DNA of 64,000 nucleotides from Paralichthys olivaceus (GCF_024713975.1 NC_091111.1:8448501-8512500); one strand, 5' to 3'; counted from the stretch's first letter, positions 26,450 to 40,796 are shown. The notes: generated by a model from the sequence alone, not told the origin. Numbers and translations: made by a program.

Positions 26450-26583
26450 ACCAACCAACCAACCAAGCAACCAACCAGCCAGAAAGCCAGCCAGCCAATC
26501 AGCCAGCCAGTCAACCAGTAAACCAACCAACCAACCAACCAACCAACCAACCAACCAACCAGCCAGCCAGCCAGTTAACCAAC
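26450..26583. repeat. (CCAA)n/(CCAG)n tetranucleotide repeat
   Basis: About 130 bp of CCAA units mixed with CCAG variants, purest at 26520-26560. It is a microsatellite, not spaced repeats of the CRISPR kind. Confidence 0.92.
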
Positions 26584-27099
26584 CAGGAATGATACTATAA
26601 CCTTGGAGGTAAGTAATTTAGACATTGGTATCAAGGCCCCCAAAGATCATTTCTGTTTTCAACCCGGCCACTTTTACCTCTTTCTTATGGGGTACATTAT
26701 ACCAACCTCCTCCAGTGTTGCCATGCTTCTTTTTGTCAGATAATGGATGCATTACTTGACAACCCTGCCAACACAAATGACGCATGGAAGTACGACCGTT
26801 ACATCTTTTGAAACTGACGTATCTCTTGACGTACATGAAGGCAGAATAAATGAGCCTTGAGTATAAAGAAACAGCTTCACAGGTGGAAATACTAAACACG
26901 GGTTTATTTAAGAGTAACAAACTCCATCCATCAGCGCCTCCAAAGCTCACTAATTGACACAAGACATGACAATACCATGAGGTTGCTACAGGGAACCAGT
27001 GGAAACTGCATCTGGCCAAAAGATAATCCACCACATGGCTCTATAAAACCACAATGTTTTGTTTGTGCGGATCAGACAAACAAGATACAGTATAACATG
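26584..27099. other. No gene seen; contains repeat-like words
   Basis: 26936-26962 (GCCTCCAAAGCTCACTAATTGAC) resembles part of the family J repeat at 32388. The 138-residue - strand frame over 26618-27034 shows no domain. Confidence 0.4.
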
Positions 27100-27215
27100 T
27101 TTATTAGTGAGCTTTAGAGGGGCTTATAGGCAGGTTTGTGTTACCTTTGGACAGAGCCAGGCGATAGCTGCTTCCTCCTGTTTCCAATGTTTATGCTAAG
27201 CTAAGCTAAGAGAGA
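27100..27215 (+). repeat. Interspersed repeat family J, copy 1
   Basis: GTTACCTTTGGACAGAGCCAGGC, CTTCCTCCTGTTTCCAATG and TTTATGCTAAGCTAAGCTAAG (taken in pieces) form a block I know as a frequent teleost repeat. A second, more decayed copy is at 32388-32520. Confidence 0.6.
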
Positions 27216-30200
27216 TTTTTTGAAATGTCGGATCTAAACAACTTGAAATCAGCTATATACTGCCTGTGAGAAAATACTTAATACTCATCTTTTCATATCC
27301 ATGCAAATGAGATTCATTCAACATGAAGTCAACACACTGAGGACAGCAACAAGGCTTTAGAGGATAATTCCCATCTATTTCAACTGGGATCTTACGTTTG
27401 AAGCTTCGGTCACCACAGGCCATGATGACATTTAACTGAGAGTGATAATTAAGATCTGGGAACACTGTGACACTTGAAAAAGAGAGAACTCCAAACTGAC
27501 TCCATAATTGATACATGGACGTTTCAGATTTGCACAAATTGTCCATGTGGCGGTTTTAAAGCCAAATTAGAGTTTGGCCCTTAGCTTTGTTTTTCATTAT
27601 GTACCACTTTAAGGAGCCAGCACTCAGTTATCGTGGTATTATTTAGAGTTGAGTGTGTTGAATGAAGAGAGTCAGACAGGCAGTATGATGATCAGACACG
27701 TTGTGCGTTAGCGGTAACTCAAACTTTGTATGATAAATATAGTGGGTAGAAATCTTCACTCCACAGTGAAAGTGTATTCGTTGAAGTGGGTTGAAGTTGA
27801 ACCAGGAAGTTGGTCTATAAACCATGATGAGCTGCTTTCTGTTTTCTCCTCCAGATCCATGTGGCTCGCCCTGAGGGTTACTTTCAAACTGTCTGGTCAT
27901 TACAACTGCTTTTGTGTCTTTTTAGGAATTAACACATAGATACAGAACCACCCATTGGAAAAAACGATTTAAGACGTAACAAAATTAAATTACCCTTTAT
28001 AACACACACATGCACACACTCACTTCTTTGAGGCCGACACCTGCAATCACAGCACAAGACGCCCAGGCCAACTGGAGACACCTGGGACTGTTTAGCAGCT
28101 GTGGCACTGGAGGCCTATGATGGTTTCGCAGAACTAATAACAAACCAGATGTGCAACAGCTACACATCTCAACTACTTTTACATGCACATCTGCAAGCGT
28201 GAAGTTGGTTTGTTTAGTAAACAAAGTAGTAGAGAGTGATACCAGGCTCTTTCCACAAGGATTACAGTGTGACTATGTTTACAAGTACTGCACATCTAAC
28301 ACTAAACAGAATAAGTAACATTTAGGAGGTTACATTTTTTTATTATTAGCTTAATTGTCATCAAAGCTACGTGACTATCAGCTCACTGGATTTATCTCAA
28401 AGCTTAAGAGATAAGAAAAATAGAATGGTACTCAGTGGAGAGAAGCTCTAGTTCTTATAGTAGAAATGTTAAAGAAAAAAAGGAGGTGGTCTGAAAATAA
28501 AAAGATCTATTAAAAAACCGTAGTCCTATAAACAGTGGATATGAAAACCCTGTAACATTTGCTCAGTATGAATACCTGCTCAAGAGAAATAAAATTAACA
28601 CAATATTATATAACAACAAAAAATATGTCAAGTGGAAAAGCTGAAGTTAAACAACAATACACAATATTTTCAAACAAATAAAAAGACAATATTGAAATAA
28701 TCAAGTGTTTAATACAGACAGACAGACAGACAGATAAGATATGCAGGTAGACAGATAAACAGCTATGAAAACATAACCTCCTTGGTGAAGGTAATTATAT
28801 AATTCTAAGTATCGATCTCATTCATGAAAGGGAACTATCCTGAATGAATTACATCACATTATCTTCAAATGTCATGAGATGGTCCCTGCCTGAAGTGGTT
28901 TAACTGTTGTCCTGTGATAGCGTGAAACAAAAACAACTCTGACATTTAAAAATAAAAACCTCTATCCTGGGGTTGCAAAAACTTCTCTGTGCACGTCTCT
29001 CATGCATTTCATATTGTGTGAGCTCAAAAGGACTAGAGCCTCTATTTGGTTGTGATGATCACGGTTCCAAAAAAAAAAAAGGGGTAGACAGAACATTTTC
29101 CATTGAAATGGAAGTGACTCAGATGCTGATGTGCAAATGGACGACCCCTCAAGCAGCTAAAATCCAGCAAAGTAATGAAGTGAACTGATGAGATACTGTG
29201 CTGTCTCACGAAGCCTGTCGTTCTAACTCGAACATGGCCACTCCATTGATTTCATCCCAGTCTTAACATGATCTGGATTTACCAGATGACGCACATTTGT
29301 GTGTACAAAGGCTTAGCATATGACAGCAATAAGAAAGGGACTTGATTAGTTTAAACACTTGTTACAGAGGGAAGGTGATGATCTAATTGCACTTTACTCA
29401 TCATGGACTAACCAAGAGGAGTTTCTTATCTGATGTAATATTAAACTAATGATGTAATTTGTACTGCAGGTCATTGAAGTGCTGCCAAACAAAGTGTTTA
29501 CCTTGAAAGCGAGGAACGTCACCCGCCCTAGCACAAAGTATCTAATCTGAGTCTGTAATAGAGGAACAATTTAACAGTGAGTCCTCTATAATCAGGAGTT
29601 CCTGTGAATGTGTCTCTCCACACAGCACTCTGTTAAACTGCTGCTGTGATCTGGATTAGACCACTGGCGTCGTTTGGCTGTTTACACCCAGGCTAAAACG
29701 AAGAAAAGACCATGTGTGCTGGCTTGCCGACAACTTATGGTCAGCGTTGAATTCTCTGGGCCGAATCTGATTTTCTTGGAACCGTTAGTATTTCTAAGAT
29801 CAGCGTGAGTTCAGCCCAGTGTGAACAAAACGTCTCGAGAGGTCGTCGCAGACGTTTAAGCTTAAGCTCATTAACCCTAGCGAAGATTCTCAACATACAG
29901 ACACTCAACAAGTCACGGACCCCTTAAATCACAGGCTCTGTCCAGGCATACAAACACACATGCACACACATGCACACACTTGACCGTTGAATACCTTTAA
30001 AGCACATGATTACGAATGCAACAGGAGGACTGGGAAACTGATTTATCTTCACTCTCACTTCCTTGATTACACCAGAACCCTTGGGTGCTTCAGCCCAGAC
30101 GCTCAATCACTTTTACCCTTCAGGAACCCTTATTCAGGTTTATAGTCAGCCAGTCTCATACGTTTTTATTTTCTAAATTCTAATACATTTGTATTTGTGT

Positions 30201-32387
30201 ATTTGCATTTAAACAATAATATAAAATAAATACAACACAACAAATCTATCTACTATATACACAAACCTCTGTCTGTCTTTATATATGTGATACGCACATC
30301 TTGTGAACTTCACACTTAGCATGTCTGATTAAAATTGCCCCAAAAAGCACATTGTTGAGTTTGGTGCAATTTTGAAACACAACACGTTCAATGAAGTGAA
30401 TTGAACATGTCCTCTTCTACATCCTCAGATAAACTATGGGCCAGAGTAAAAAATAAAAAGTGAATCATTCAAACTTATATATGAACCACACAAGTGAACA
30501 TTAATAAAGCAAGTCTAGCTTAATCTAATAAAAACACAATCTTCATTGTAGATAGACCAGGTAGGATGAACACAAACTTTTCTCACTTCACTCTGCTCCA
30601 TAGACTGTTTATAAAAAGCTCTGCATGCAACGTCCAGCACACAAACAATAAAAAGTTAAAGTTTATTGCAGAACTGTTTGAGGAGGACTCGCTAATGACA
30701 AGGAATAATAATGAAGTAGCTCCAGAGCAGTAACACAGGACAAGAGAACAGCCCATTCCAAACAGGCAGGTTCAAACGGCCACTGCACAACTAAAATAAA
30801 TCAATCATACAAGATGGTAGAGAGGAGCAGGAATAACATTAGAGTTTCTCTGATCATTATCACAATATTTTTAATAAAATAATTTAAAAAACGAATTTAA
30901 GCTGCATTTAAATTGTGTAAATTCTTCTTTCTTTTAAACATACTACTCTGCCACCACAGTCCCACAGCTCCTGCTATTTTTCACGTTGTCAACCACCAGC
31001 TTTACAAGTATAGCTCGATGAAACCCTGGCGGTCTGGGCCTCGATTCTGTTGTTTTCTGAGATTTTTCTCTCTTTTTTTTTTTTTTTTTAAATAAAACTG
31101 CTGGAACCCTGCTTTCATTAGACACAGCCTGGATCTTGGCATGGGAGCGCAGGTCATACAAGGACATCCCAGAATAGGAAAAACAGCCTGGACAGAGCCT
31201 CCAGCTAAGCACTAAGAGTGGCAGGGATCCAGACGAAACACTACACGGACCACTGTAGAGTCATTGAGTACACACTCGAGTCCCAGGTACGACACGCACC
31301 TGTTATAGCAACTATACTTTAAAGTTTCTGTGTTGTTATTTTGATGATATAAGTTTCTCGTCAAGATAAAGTTATAATAAAAGGCACTTTTGACTATTCA
31401 TGGTTAAAATACAGCCTTGTCCCTTATGCTTGTCAAGCATTCTAGTAGGTTTGTTGTTACTAAGCAACCATCATGTAGTCCCTCTCAGGCTAATCCTTCC
31501 AGGCTCCTGTGGCTGCATGGAGCCCTCGATGCACACTGATACATCACCTCGGATCACCAGCGCCTTTTGTTCGCAAGAGCAGCGCTGCTACACCAAACGG
31601 CACATCCTTAAAGAGGCATGGCTTCACGTGGCTCGGCCATTTAGCCCCGGCAAAATAACGAATCTGTGGTATTGATAAAGAGTCATCGCTGGGAAGATAG
31701 GCGTGTTTTACACTGTGTTCCTTGCTGTGGTTTATCAGCGTAATCAGAAATGAGCCTCTTTTGACTTTTCATCGACAAACACCACCAAAAACCAAGCAGA
31801 TAAAGTCGGGACAAAGTGCGTCAGCTGAGGCTGGATGTGATACTGTTGTGAAAATGAAAAGTACAAGCATAGAGTTAATATCCAGGGGAGATTTCCAATT
31901 TCCACATACTGAGGCTACTATGTTATTTGGATTTGGACAGGACAGGACATTCAGTCATGTTTTGCTCATCTGCAACCCTTTGCCAGGGATAGTCTTTATC
32001 TCGAAGGATGCTTGTTATTAAGCCACGATAACAGAGGCTTTCTTTGGATACATCTTCCTGGGATGTGTTTACGTGACCCAATTGGAAAACAAAACTATCA
32101 ATGAGAACAAAACTGAATTCACATGTTATTCTTTTCATGTTGTCAACAGTTCTAATTAAAGGAAACAATCCATGTGTCATGGACTATCAAAATTAAATAA
32201 AAGATAAAATACCAAGACGATGTTTAGATTTGCCATCGCACAGATTTGCCTTTGCCTATATAATGTTCATGTGTTTTAACATTCACAACACAGATACAGT
32301 GGATACAGTAAAGGCACATAATTCAATATAAAAGCTAAAAACCTTGTAAAATATACTTGACTCATGAGAGTGATATCAATGTAGCCA
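27216..32387. other. No gene seen; AT-rich intergenic
   Basis: Contains a short (GACA)n tract at 28709-28734 and long AT-rich stretches. No frame has a domain, and the CA-type repeats are short. A T10+ run lies at 31073-31090. Confidence 0.5.
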
Positions 32388-32520
32388 TGATCCAGCACCT
32401 CTAAAGCTTACTAATTCCCAAGTTATATATTGTTTTTTAAATCTATACTAAAAGTTAAGTTTAAAAAGAAACGTTATGTTAATGAAGAAAGGATCAGGCT
32501 AGCCGAGTTAAGCTAAGCTG
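32388..32520 (+). repeat. Interspersed repeat family J, copy 2 (decayed)
   Basis: CAGCACCTCTAAAGCTTACTAATT at the left and GGATCAGGCTAGCC...GTTAAGCTAAGCTG at the right match the family J consensus as I recall it and the AAGCTAAG end of copy 1. Confidence 0.5.
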
Positions 32521-34084
32521 CTGCATTTTTATTTTACATGAGGGATGTATCAGTGTTCTCATCCAAGCAAGACAGTGAACTCCTTTAAATTAATAAATAA
32601 CATATTAATGTGGGATTTTTTTTAGAAAGAAAACTTTTTCCTTCTATATTTGTCCTTGAACTGTAACTGACTTGATTTATAGCCCTGTCTTTACTGTTTC
32701 CTCTCTTCCAGAGCCGACACCGTAGACAGCCTTAAGACCATAATCATTCAAATAAGTTTTATCACAGCCATATATTTTAGTGATGTAGGAGCCTCACATA
32801 TCTAAACTCAGATATAGTAAAATATCTCTGCGTTTTATGTATATCACTATAATGAATAGGGAGTCTGTGAATGTTCACCTCAGCATGAAAAGTATTTTTT
32901 AAAACAAAACTCCTTTTATATGCTGTAGTTTACATTTAACACCGTTAGCAAAGTGGAAAATATTAAATATATTTTACCTTCAAAAATGTTGGAGGACCCA
33001 AATATAACAATTTGTGGAATGCTTATGTTCCATATTACAACTTTTAATCTCCTGGAAGTATAGCTTGTATCTTTGCTTCTAAATTTATATTTTGTTTGCT
33101 AAAATTAAAAGTAAATGTTTAAATGTACTAAATCTATTTGGCATCAAGTTTTTGGGAGAAGGCTGCATCGCTTGTTGTTTTCACAGCACTAATTAAAACA
33201 GCCTGAACTGTGTTGTATATGGGTTTATTTGGCTGTTTCAATGCATTTCACCTTTAAAAATAAAGCCTGTTCCTTAATGATGGATGAAACATGTAATATT
33301 CAAATGTTGATTTTTCTGCCTTTAACCTCAAGCAGTTGCTGGTTGTATGTGAGTATTTGCCAAGGCTGCACATTCCTTTAAATTTGGAAGGAAAACATTT
33401 TATGTGTTTTCTTAATCAATCAATTTGAACCTCTGCCCCTCGTCTGTGTAAATTCCCGTGAACGTGTGTTTTTAGTATCAGTTTAACCATTGGTCCTGTT
33501 ATCATGAGCCACATGAAAACCCTAAACTGTCAATTAACAACATGCAACATATGGTTAACAGTGCACCCGGAAAGCTTTGTACTTTAAGAGCTGAATTTCC
33601 TCCAGGAGTGGTGTTGAGCAAAGTTTTGCATAATGCAGGGACCACTTCTCTGCTCCCTCGTGAACCGTTTTCACCTCACATGACCCGAGCTCCGGTTTAC
33701 GTGGCTGAGGGATCACAGACTCACACAGAGCTGAAGCTGAGCTGCTAAACTCCCTCCAGTATGAAGGATTTTTTTTCTGTGTTTGCAGGTTCTTAGACAA
33801 TGTCAACATGTTTTGGTTTGTTAAATGTTAACAGCAACACAGAAGAGAATAGCACACGGAGAACACAAGTAGAAGTTCAATCTTTTGTGTGCATTTGCCT
33901 TTCTTTTAAATACATTTATACAGCCCTAAATCCTAACAATGATGTTCCCGGGGCACTTTTGTTATAGATCAGGTCTAGAACGTATATTATTTACAAGTGA
34001 CCCAACAATCCCCCAGTGACGGAGGACTGGAAATGTGGACAAACCTCAAACTGAACAGGCTCAGGGTGGGTGGATTTTTAAAAT
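32521..34084. other. No gene seen; 33.12-33.45 kb is a candidate conserved noncoding segment
   Basis: 33120-33450 is repeat-free and holds AGCACTAATTAAAACAG, GGCTGTTTCAATGCATT and AAGGCTGCACATTCC. The mix looks like constrained noncoding sequence, but only alignment can show that. Confidence 0.25.
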
Positions 34085-34490
34085 CATTTTCAGACGTGAA
34101 CTCCGGAAAATGTCCAGGAAGTTGGATCACAACATTTTCCAGACTTTGCCTTATGAAGAACGTACATATGAGGAACGCAGCAGGATATTGTCCAAGTCAG
34201 GCGTGTTCAAAACATCAGGAACATTTCTGGAACAATCAGACGAGAGGTGGCACCATGGGTAACACATGTAGGAGGCAGGAAATCATGTTTTTGTTTATAG
34301 CACATCAACACTGGCATTGTCCCACGTCACAAGGCTCTCGAATCTTGATGTCTTTCTTAGTTGACACCATCGTCTACGTGTATGAAACCTTTATAACCCT
34401 GATATTTGTATTATTTATTTTATTTTATTTCCAGTTTTGCGTCCGTCACATGTGAGAAACATAATCAAAATGCTGACTTTTCCAGACATT
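34085..34490 (+). repeat. Interspersed repeat family D, copy 2
   Basis: It matches copy 1 through CCGGAAAATGTCC, AGAGGTGG, AGGAGGCAGGAAATCATG, TATAGCACATCAACACTGGCAT, CTTGATGTCTT and AACCCTGATATTTGTATT. The 152-residue + strand frame over 33997-34455 runs through this element and is not a gene. Confidence 0.65.
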
Positions 34491-36622
34491 ATCCCACTGT
34501 GGAATAATTAAATAAACTTGATACACTAATCCCAATGTTAACAAAGGTTTTTATTATTATTTCATAAATAAATATATCTGTTTTTGGTGCTCATACCAAC
34601 ATTTTTAGTAAAGTACATTGATAATACAGAAGACCAGGGTCACTGCTGATCATTTTCCTTCTTGCTTGCTCTAAAATGGAAGCAGCTATAGATTATTAAC
34701 TTTGTTGTGTCACTCTGCTGCCAAATCTCATGAGTGTTTTTTACCCTCCAATGTTAAAATGTGTACATTTAAGCAAAGTATCAACAGATCACTGCACTTT
34801 CTTTTAATGACTCTGTGGGCGTAACTAACCCTCATGAATGGAACAAAGTTGGACAGAGCCTGACCCATTTTATCATATGACAGTGTTACTAAGGTTGCAG
34901 CAATACAGCAAATCTAATAAGCAAAGATTAAAGGAACAAACACATACTACAATACTTAATTATGTAATGTTATGAACTGAATGTGTAAAATTAGAATAAG
35001 TTAATTAGCAATGGGGTTAATTAATAAAAGACAACAATAATACTGATAAGATAACTACACAGCCATAGAATGAAATGTGTATTGACAAAAGATATACCTA
35101 ATAATAAACAATGTATTAAGGACATATAAACTTGTAATATTGCAAGGTGTCAGGATTATAGAAAGTTCACTTCAATGGTTTTAATTTGACATATTCCCAC
35201 GTCTCAGGTGATCTAACAAGGTGTTGAATTTCTACTTTAAGACGACAGTGCGGCAAATGGCAACACGGTCGAGCAAGTGCAGGCACGTGGAGCCATTTGT
35301 CTCAAGTGAGGAATGCAACTTGATATGCCACCATGTGAGAAGGAGAAATGAAGTGACAGAGCGACGGAACATTTCTGTGCACGGTCACCTGCTTAACTGA
35401 ATGACTGGCTTCAACAAAATGTGTACCTGCACTGTTCCCACACAGTACTACGCTCTACTTTTTGTATGGCCGCATCTTCAGCTTTTTCCGCAGAACAACT
35501 CGAGCGAAAATCTTTCCCACGTGGTCTCTGTTCTAGCAAATTTTGAAACGTTCCCTCTGGACTCATCGTCAAAGTTCTTGGTGGATTTGATAGCTGATAC
35601 CTGCCTGTGTTGAGAGATGATGGCGTCGTCACCCACCTTTGCTTCTTGATTGTTTCATATTGGCCAAGACTCGATGACCAGAGATGATGGCAAAACATGG
35701 TGACAGTTCCACCATGTTGAGGTAGAGAAATCCCTCATTTTACTTTTCACCATTGCTGTTTCCAGTTTCACTATTTTCAGTGCGCATGCAAGAGTAGACC
35801 ACCTGCTTCCTCTTCGCAGTCTTTGGACCCATAGGTCACTGCTCCAATTATACAGCTGTCGGGATTTGTACGGTACTGTTATGTTAAAAACTAAACACCA
35901 TCGCTTTTATTTATAAATTCCACAAGTATCCTGCCTATCGCCACTCAGCAGGAAGATTCAGAATATCCCACAATGGGTAACATGAGCACAAGCTTTTGGG
36001 AGATGAGTTTACTGCTCCACCTAACCCTCCAGCCCAGGATTTGGTTCTTGGGTTGCCTCATCGAGCTCGTATGTGGACCCTTCAAGAGGATGGGCTAAGA
36101 AAAAGTGGCTGGTGAATGAATCAAACTTTGTGAGACTTTTTTAAAAATGCAGCAAAGATGAGGAAAAAATACAACAAATCCAAATTATCAGTCACTGGAC
36201 GTACAGAAACGGAAGAAATTATGGAATACTGGCGAAACATGTACATGGACATAGCTGACTGAATTACACAATTTACACATTTCAAAGCACAGTTTTATAT
36301 CTGGTGTTCACCTACCTGATCCTCACCATGAGAAAATCATGCAGCGCCTCAGTCACCTACACTGACACAAAAACTTAGTGAATTTATTACATTTTATTAT
36401 GTCAAGTGGTTGCACACAATACATTTATCTCACTCAAGATATATATTTTATTATGTTTCAGTAATTTAAAAATAAGCCAGGTTTAAACATGAAACACCTA
36501 CAAGGGTCAGATCCATTTTCCATTTTTTCATGTCTTTGCGAAGGCATCTGGAAAGACAATTGAACTTCATGGTGATTCCAGATGTGATGCTACTGAAAAG
36601 TCTTTTGTTTTCTTTTTTACAG
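34491..36622. other. No gene seen
   Basis: Intergenic. The frames at 35.4-35.7 kb on both strands overlap each other and lack any family signature. Confidence 0.45.
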
Positions 36623-36708
36623 TCATTGTAAAGCGAAGCAGTAAAAACACAGCTTTCGTTCCTACAGTGCACAACACTTCACATCACCTCCTCCAGCTCC
36701 GTCTCTGA
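36623..36708 (+). other. Exon-like segment with strong splice borders (unknown transcript)
   Basis: A T-rich acceptor ending TTTTTTACAG lies at 36613-36622, and a full donor GAG|GTGAGT at 36706-36714. Inside, no frame is open for the whole 86 bases, though a shorter exon using a second acceptor (CCTACAG, ending 36667) would be open. It may be a noncoding exon or chance. Confidence 0.2.
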
Positions 36709-37728
36709 GGTGAGTACAACAAGTCACACTAACTTCCCAAACAACATTTTCTCCCGAGCTATCAGAACTAGATGTTCCTGCCTCCAGTCTCTTCCTCACA
36801 TGCATAAACTGTCAAGGACAAATGTTATATGCTATATAAACACTGCTGTGCCGGAGTGTACTTTTGCCTGGGGGATAAGGCTGAGAAAAATTTCCCAGGA
36901 AATAAGAATGTAATTGCAGATGAGTCACAGCAGTAAGGTGAAAGAATGTCATTACGATGTAACTACCAGCAAAATGAATGTCCTTGTCATTCAATCCTCA
37001 GAGGGGAAGATAGTAAGCAATCCTGTGCGCCACCTTCTCTTCTTCTTCTGTTGTTTAAAGCTGTCTCAACTTCCTGCAGTTGGTCTGAAAGTCTAAACAA
37101 TCCAAAAGTGTCTTCACGCTGCAAATGATCTGATCTGGTTCAGTTTGATCCAGAGACTGCCTCTTTTGGTCCGAATACAGTTTCTCCCGTTGGTCCTGGC
37201 TGTGGTTCGAGGCGCCTTTCACACTTTCACCTGAACCAAACAAGGTAGAAGTGAAAGCGCAGGACGCCAGCAGGTTGATTCAGCTGCTTAAAATGACAAA
37301 ATGATCATATGAGCACAGTTTTCCACAACAGCATTTATCTACTATCTTTTTATACCGTGTATAATATTTGGACTGATTGAGTATATGTATCAGATTTGAT
37401 ACTTATACTTTATGTAATAATCTGTTATAGTGGGACCTTTTCTTTTCCATTCCCTAGACCTCTCTTCTTTTGTTGTGTTCAGCAAGAAACAGAAAGGGAA
37501 AGAAAACTTCCTGGGCTGTCCTTTCTTCTGCAGTGCAGAGAAAAAAACGGTTGTGCTTCAAGGAATCTTACCTACATCGACACAGATATTGTGCTAAATC
37601 AAAAAGGCTTATGGCACTCTATTATTATATAAAACAATTTATACTTTGCGTGATTTCAATACTTTTCATCATTAAATCTTTAGCTGAACTTTCCCCTGCT
37701 TTTCTTGTGATAACTCTGTGTTTCTTAG

Positions 37729-37920
37729 CCTCGAGGGGGCATCCCTGACAGGCTGCAGCGTCTTCAGATGTTCACTGCCTTTATGAAACCAGAGGATGAG
37801 TGCCGAATGCTGAGCAGCTTCAGTTAGCACAACACCAAGCCGGAGGCTGTTTATACTGCTGTTACTATGGAGATATGCTCTCCGCTCTGTGTTATGTAAT
37901 AAAGTTTTAAAATTCATCTT
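37729..37920 (+). other. Candidate terminal exon with short C-terminal frame and AATAAA
   Basis: After an acceptor TGTGTTTCTTAG (ends 37728) the first frame is open for 32 codons (begins PRGGIPDRLQ, ends RMLSSFS) and stops at TAG 37825-37827. AATAAA follows at 37899-37904. I recognise no family. The arrangement is what the last exon of a gene looks like, but no upstream coding exon can be tied to it, so it may be a noncoding transcript end, a retrocopy piece or coincidence. Confidence 0.25.
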
Positions 37921-39441
37921 TCTGAGGATGAAAGAGCATCGAGCGTCAAACCCTCTCAGAAAAGGGAGTGTTACAAAAGTGCTCTCTTAACCATCAAGGT
38001 TGTTTATGATCTAAACTTGCTTTCCAGTTCATTATTGCAACACATTCACATCTTATCGTTTAACTTTTATTGATGAGGACATATTAATTCATTTGTTTTT
38101 CACTGTTCAGTGATGTTTCAAAAGCTTTTTGAATCAGTGCAGCTATGTTTATTATCCTCAGATCTGGAAAGGTACAGCATGACACTGCGGAAAGTATTGT
38201 ATGTGGTCAGACACGGTGCTTTAATTCTACCACAACAGACTAAAAGACATTTACATTTAACCAGGCCGCACATTGTTTGTTTACCTCACAGTTGAATCTT
38301 GTATCTAACCTGAGCTGCCTTTGTTCGTGCAGCTGCATCTTCTAATGCACACGTGAGGCAGAATATAGGATAGGGCCAGAGGCAGCAAAGATCATGAATC
38401 TTAAGTGTCCCCTCCAGGAATTGCTCTTAAGAAATGTTTCTGTTTATTGCCCCCCCCAGCAGTAAGATGAAAGATCTGCCCTTGTTCATGCAATTTCATG
38501 GTGACACCCTATGTATAATTAACAATTAATGATCTGACGATGTCCAGGTTTGTCCACGACGTCTCACACGTTCTCGCAGACTGGAAGCACTCGCTTGGTG
38601 CGTTTGGTACATCATCACTCGCTCTTGGTCCTCTGCACATTTTCCATTTCTACGGACGATTATTTACACATCAGCTCAATCGTTAATCGTTAAGTAATCA
38701 TTACACTTGCTTTAATGGAAGTCTGTTTAATGTCCTGTCCAAATTATTCGGACATTTGCTTTCACACATACGGCTCCTCCGGGTGATGTGGAGATAAGTT
38801 CAGGGTGCTTGTGTGAAAGCAGATGGCTTTCACACATGATACAGCACGAATTATCACATTTCAAAGAGTGGTTGCTGGGGATAGCACAGTATTTAGAAGC
38901 TAGTGAGCGGCTGCTCCACAGCGGGAAGGGTTAAAGAATTACTCATCACTGCTTTAAGGAATAAATTACTGTGTTCTCTGATGTTCTCAAAAAAAAATAT
39001 TCCAACTCCCTTATTCTCCATCTTTGTTTCCTTTTAACTATCACTCTGAGTTTGTGCCTGGCTGCACAGCAGTGGGAATGTGTTAAACAGGAGGAGTCAC
39101 TCGGAGAGAGCCTTTTTTAACAGCAGGCACTGGCTCTTACGCTCGGGAGAAGCTGCAGGAAAGAGGGAGGGGGCAGAAGACATACGCAGAAGCACCAGGG
39201 TCATATGAGGCCAGGGTGTCTCAGAGGAACAATGACAGGGTACAAGGCAGAGCTCTGGGGGGTGTGAATGGGATGGGTGACGTAAAAAAAAAAAAGTGAC
39301 GGGATGTGGGCAAGATGAAATGAAAGGAGGGGAGTAGGCGGAACGACATGAGTCACACAATCCAAAAAGTTCCAAACATGCTGCCAGCTACTGTGACGTA
39401 GTTCATCTGTCTCCAGAGCTCAGGAGCATCAGGACTGTACA
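37921..39441. other. No gene seen
   Basis: Intergenic. 38740-38830 has paired TTTCACACAT / GTGTGAAAGC words typical of an inverted-repeat element, but its limits cannot be set. Confidence 0.35.

Positions 39442-39490
<49 letters not shown>
39442..39490. repeat. (AC)n microsatellite
   Basis: About 49 bp of pure AC. Confidence 0.95.
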
Positions 39491-39492
<2 letters not shown>

Positions 39493-40796
39493 AGCATTGA
39501 TAAAACAAAAACCACACGTTTGAGCACAGATGAGTTTATTCAGCCTATTGAATAGTATTACATAACACTGGTGTTACATTAGCTTATGGCAATGAGAGAA
39601 CGGCTCTGCAGATACAATAAGTAGGATGATTTCAGGAAGATGAAAGTAGAAAGTAAAGTGTAGGAAAAAAATTGAAGACATGTTCCCATGCGTTCCTGGT
39701 GATACAACAGGTAAATAAACACAGAGAAGTGGAGGAAAAGTAGATTCTCTGCTGGGACCAAGCCTCTACCTGACTGAGGTTTGTTTTCTGTATAATTACA
39801 GAGAAGGGCTGTTCTTTTTATCGCGCAACAGATATTCTGTACATACTGTTTACATGCTTGGGTTGAACTATAACATCTGTCTGACAGCTGGAGGAAAATG
39901 GGTCAACAACAGCTTTACAATATAATTGACTGGGTTTTACTGTTCAAACATCATGACTGCAGATTGATCTCAGGACCTTTGAACACATCTCATCAGATGG
40001 GGAAGTTCTTCAGGGAAACTTTGAAGTGAGAGTAGACGATCATTCCTTTAATTTGCATTGCACATTTCTGTCATTTAAAAAAGAAATTGATACATGACTT
40101 TATTTTAAAGATTTTATTGATGATAACACATTGTCTTTATTTCTTGTTTTGTTACTAAAAGAATTACTCCCCTGCATCTTCACTTTTCATCAAGGACCAC
40201 CAAAGATATTTTCATCCTTGACAATTTGTCTTTGTGTAAAAAAATGAATAATAATAACTAACTTTATTTATATAGGACCTTTCAAATCACAGGTTATAGG
40301 TACTTTACAAGTTAAAAATAAATAAATGAAGGCAAACAATAGGAAACAATTTAACAGCAATTCTAAGGATCTCCCATCAATAGAACACATATACAGAAAT
40401 GTGTAACTTAATTGATGAGAAAAGAGTTTAAAAAAAAAATGTGTTAAACATCAAAAAACTATGAAAGGAAAAAAAAGAAATTCACATTTATTGTTGACAT
40501 TTATGAGATAAGATTATTAATTTGGCTGAACATAGTCTTTAAATAATCATCCTAACAGGATTTGAGCCATGTGTTGGTTTATGAAACAGACGTGTCCCTC
40601 CTCTTTTGTATACAGTCACATTGTTGACTTAATATGTAACCTTAACCCAGAATTTAAAAAAACAACAAAACTAGGACACAAGTGGAATATCAATTCAAAC
40701 AAAACATGAATGAGCACACGCAGCGTTACAATAACAACAAAACAAAGCCAGGAATAATTCATCGTGTCTAATCAGAAACAAGGCCGATATAAATAG
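39491..40796. other. No gene seen; repeat-like tail at 40.25-40.33 kb
   Basis: 40255-40325 (AACTTTATTTATATAGGACCTTTCAAATCACAGG, in part) looks like the 3' tail of a retroposon common in fish. The rest is AT-rich and featureless. Confidence 0.4.

Noticed and set aside
26450..26583. Array of short repeats reminiscent of CRISPR
   Set aside because: Units are 4 bases long without spacers in a vertebrate genome; it is a tetranucleotide microsatellite.
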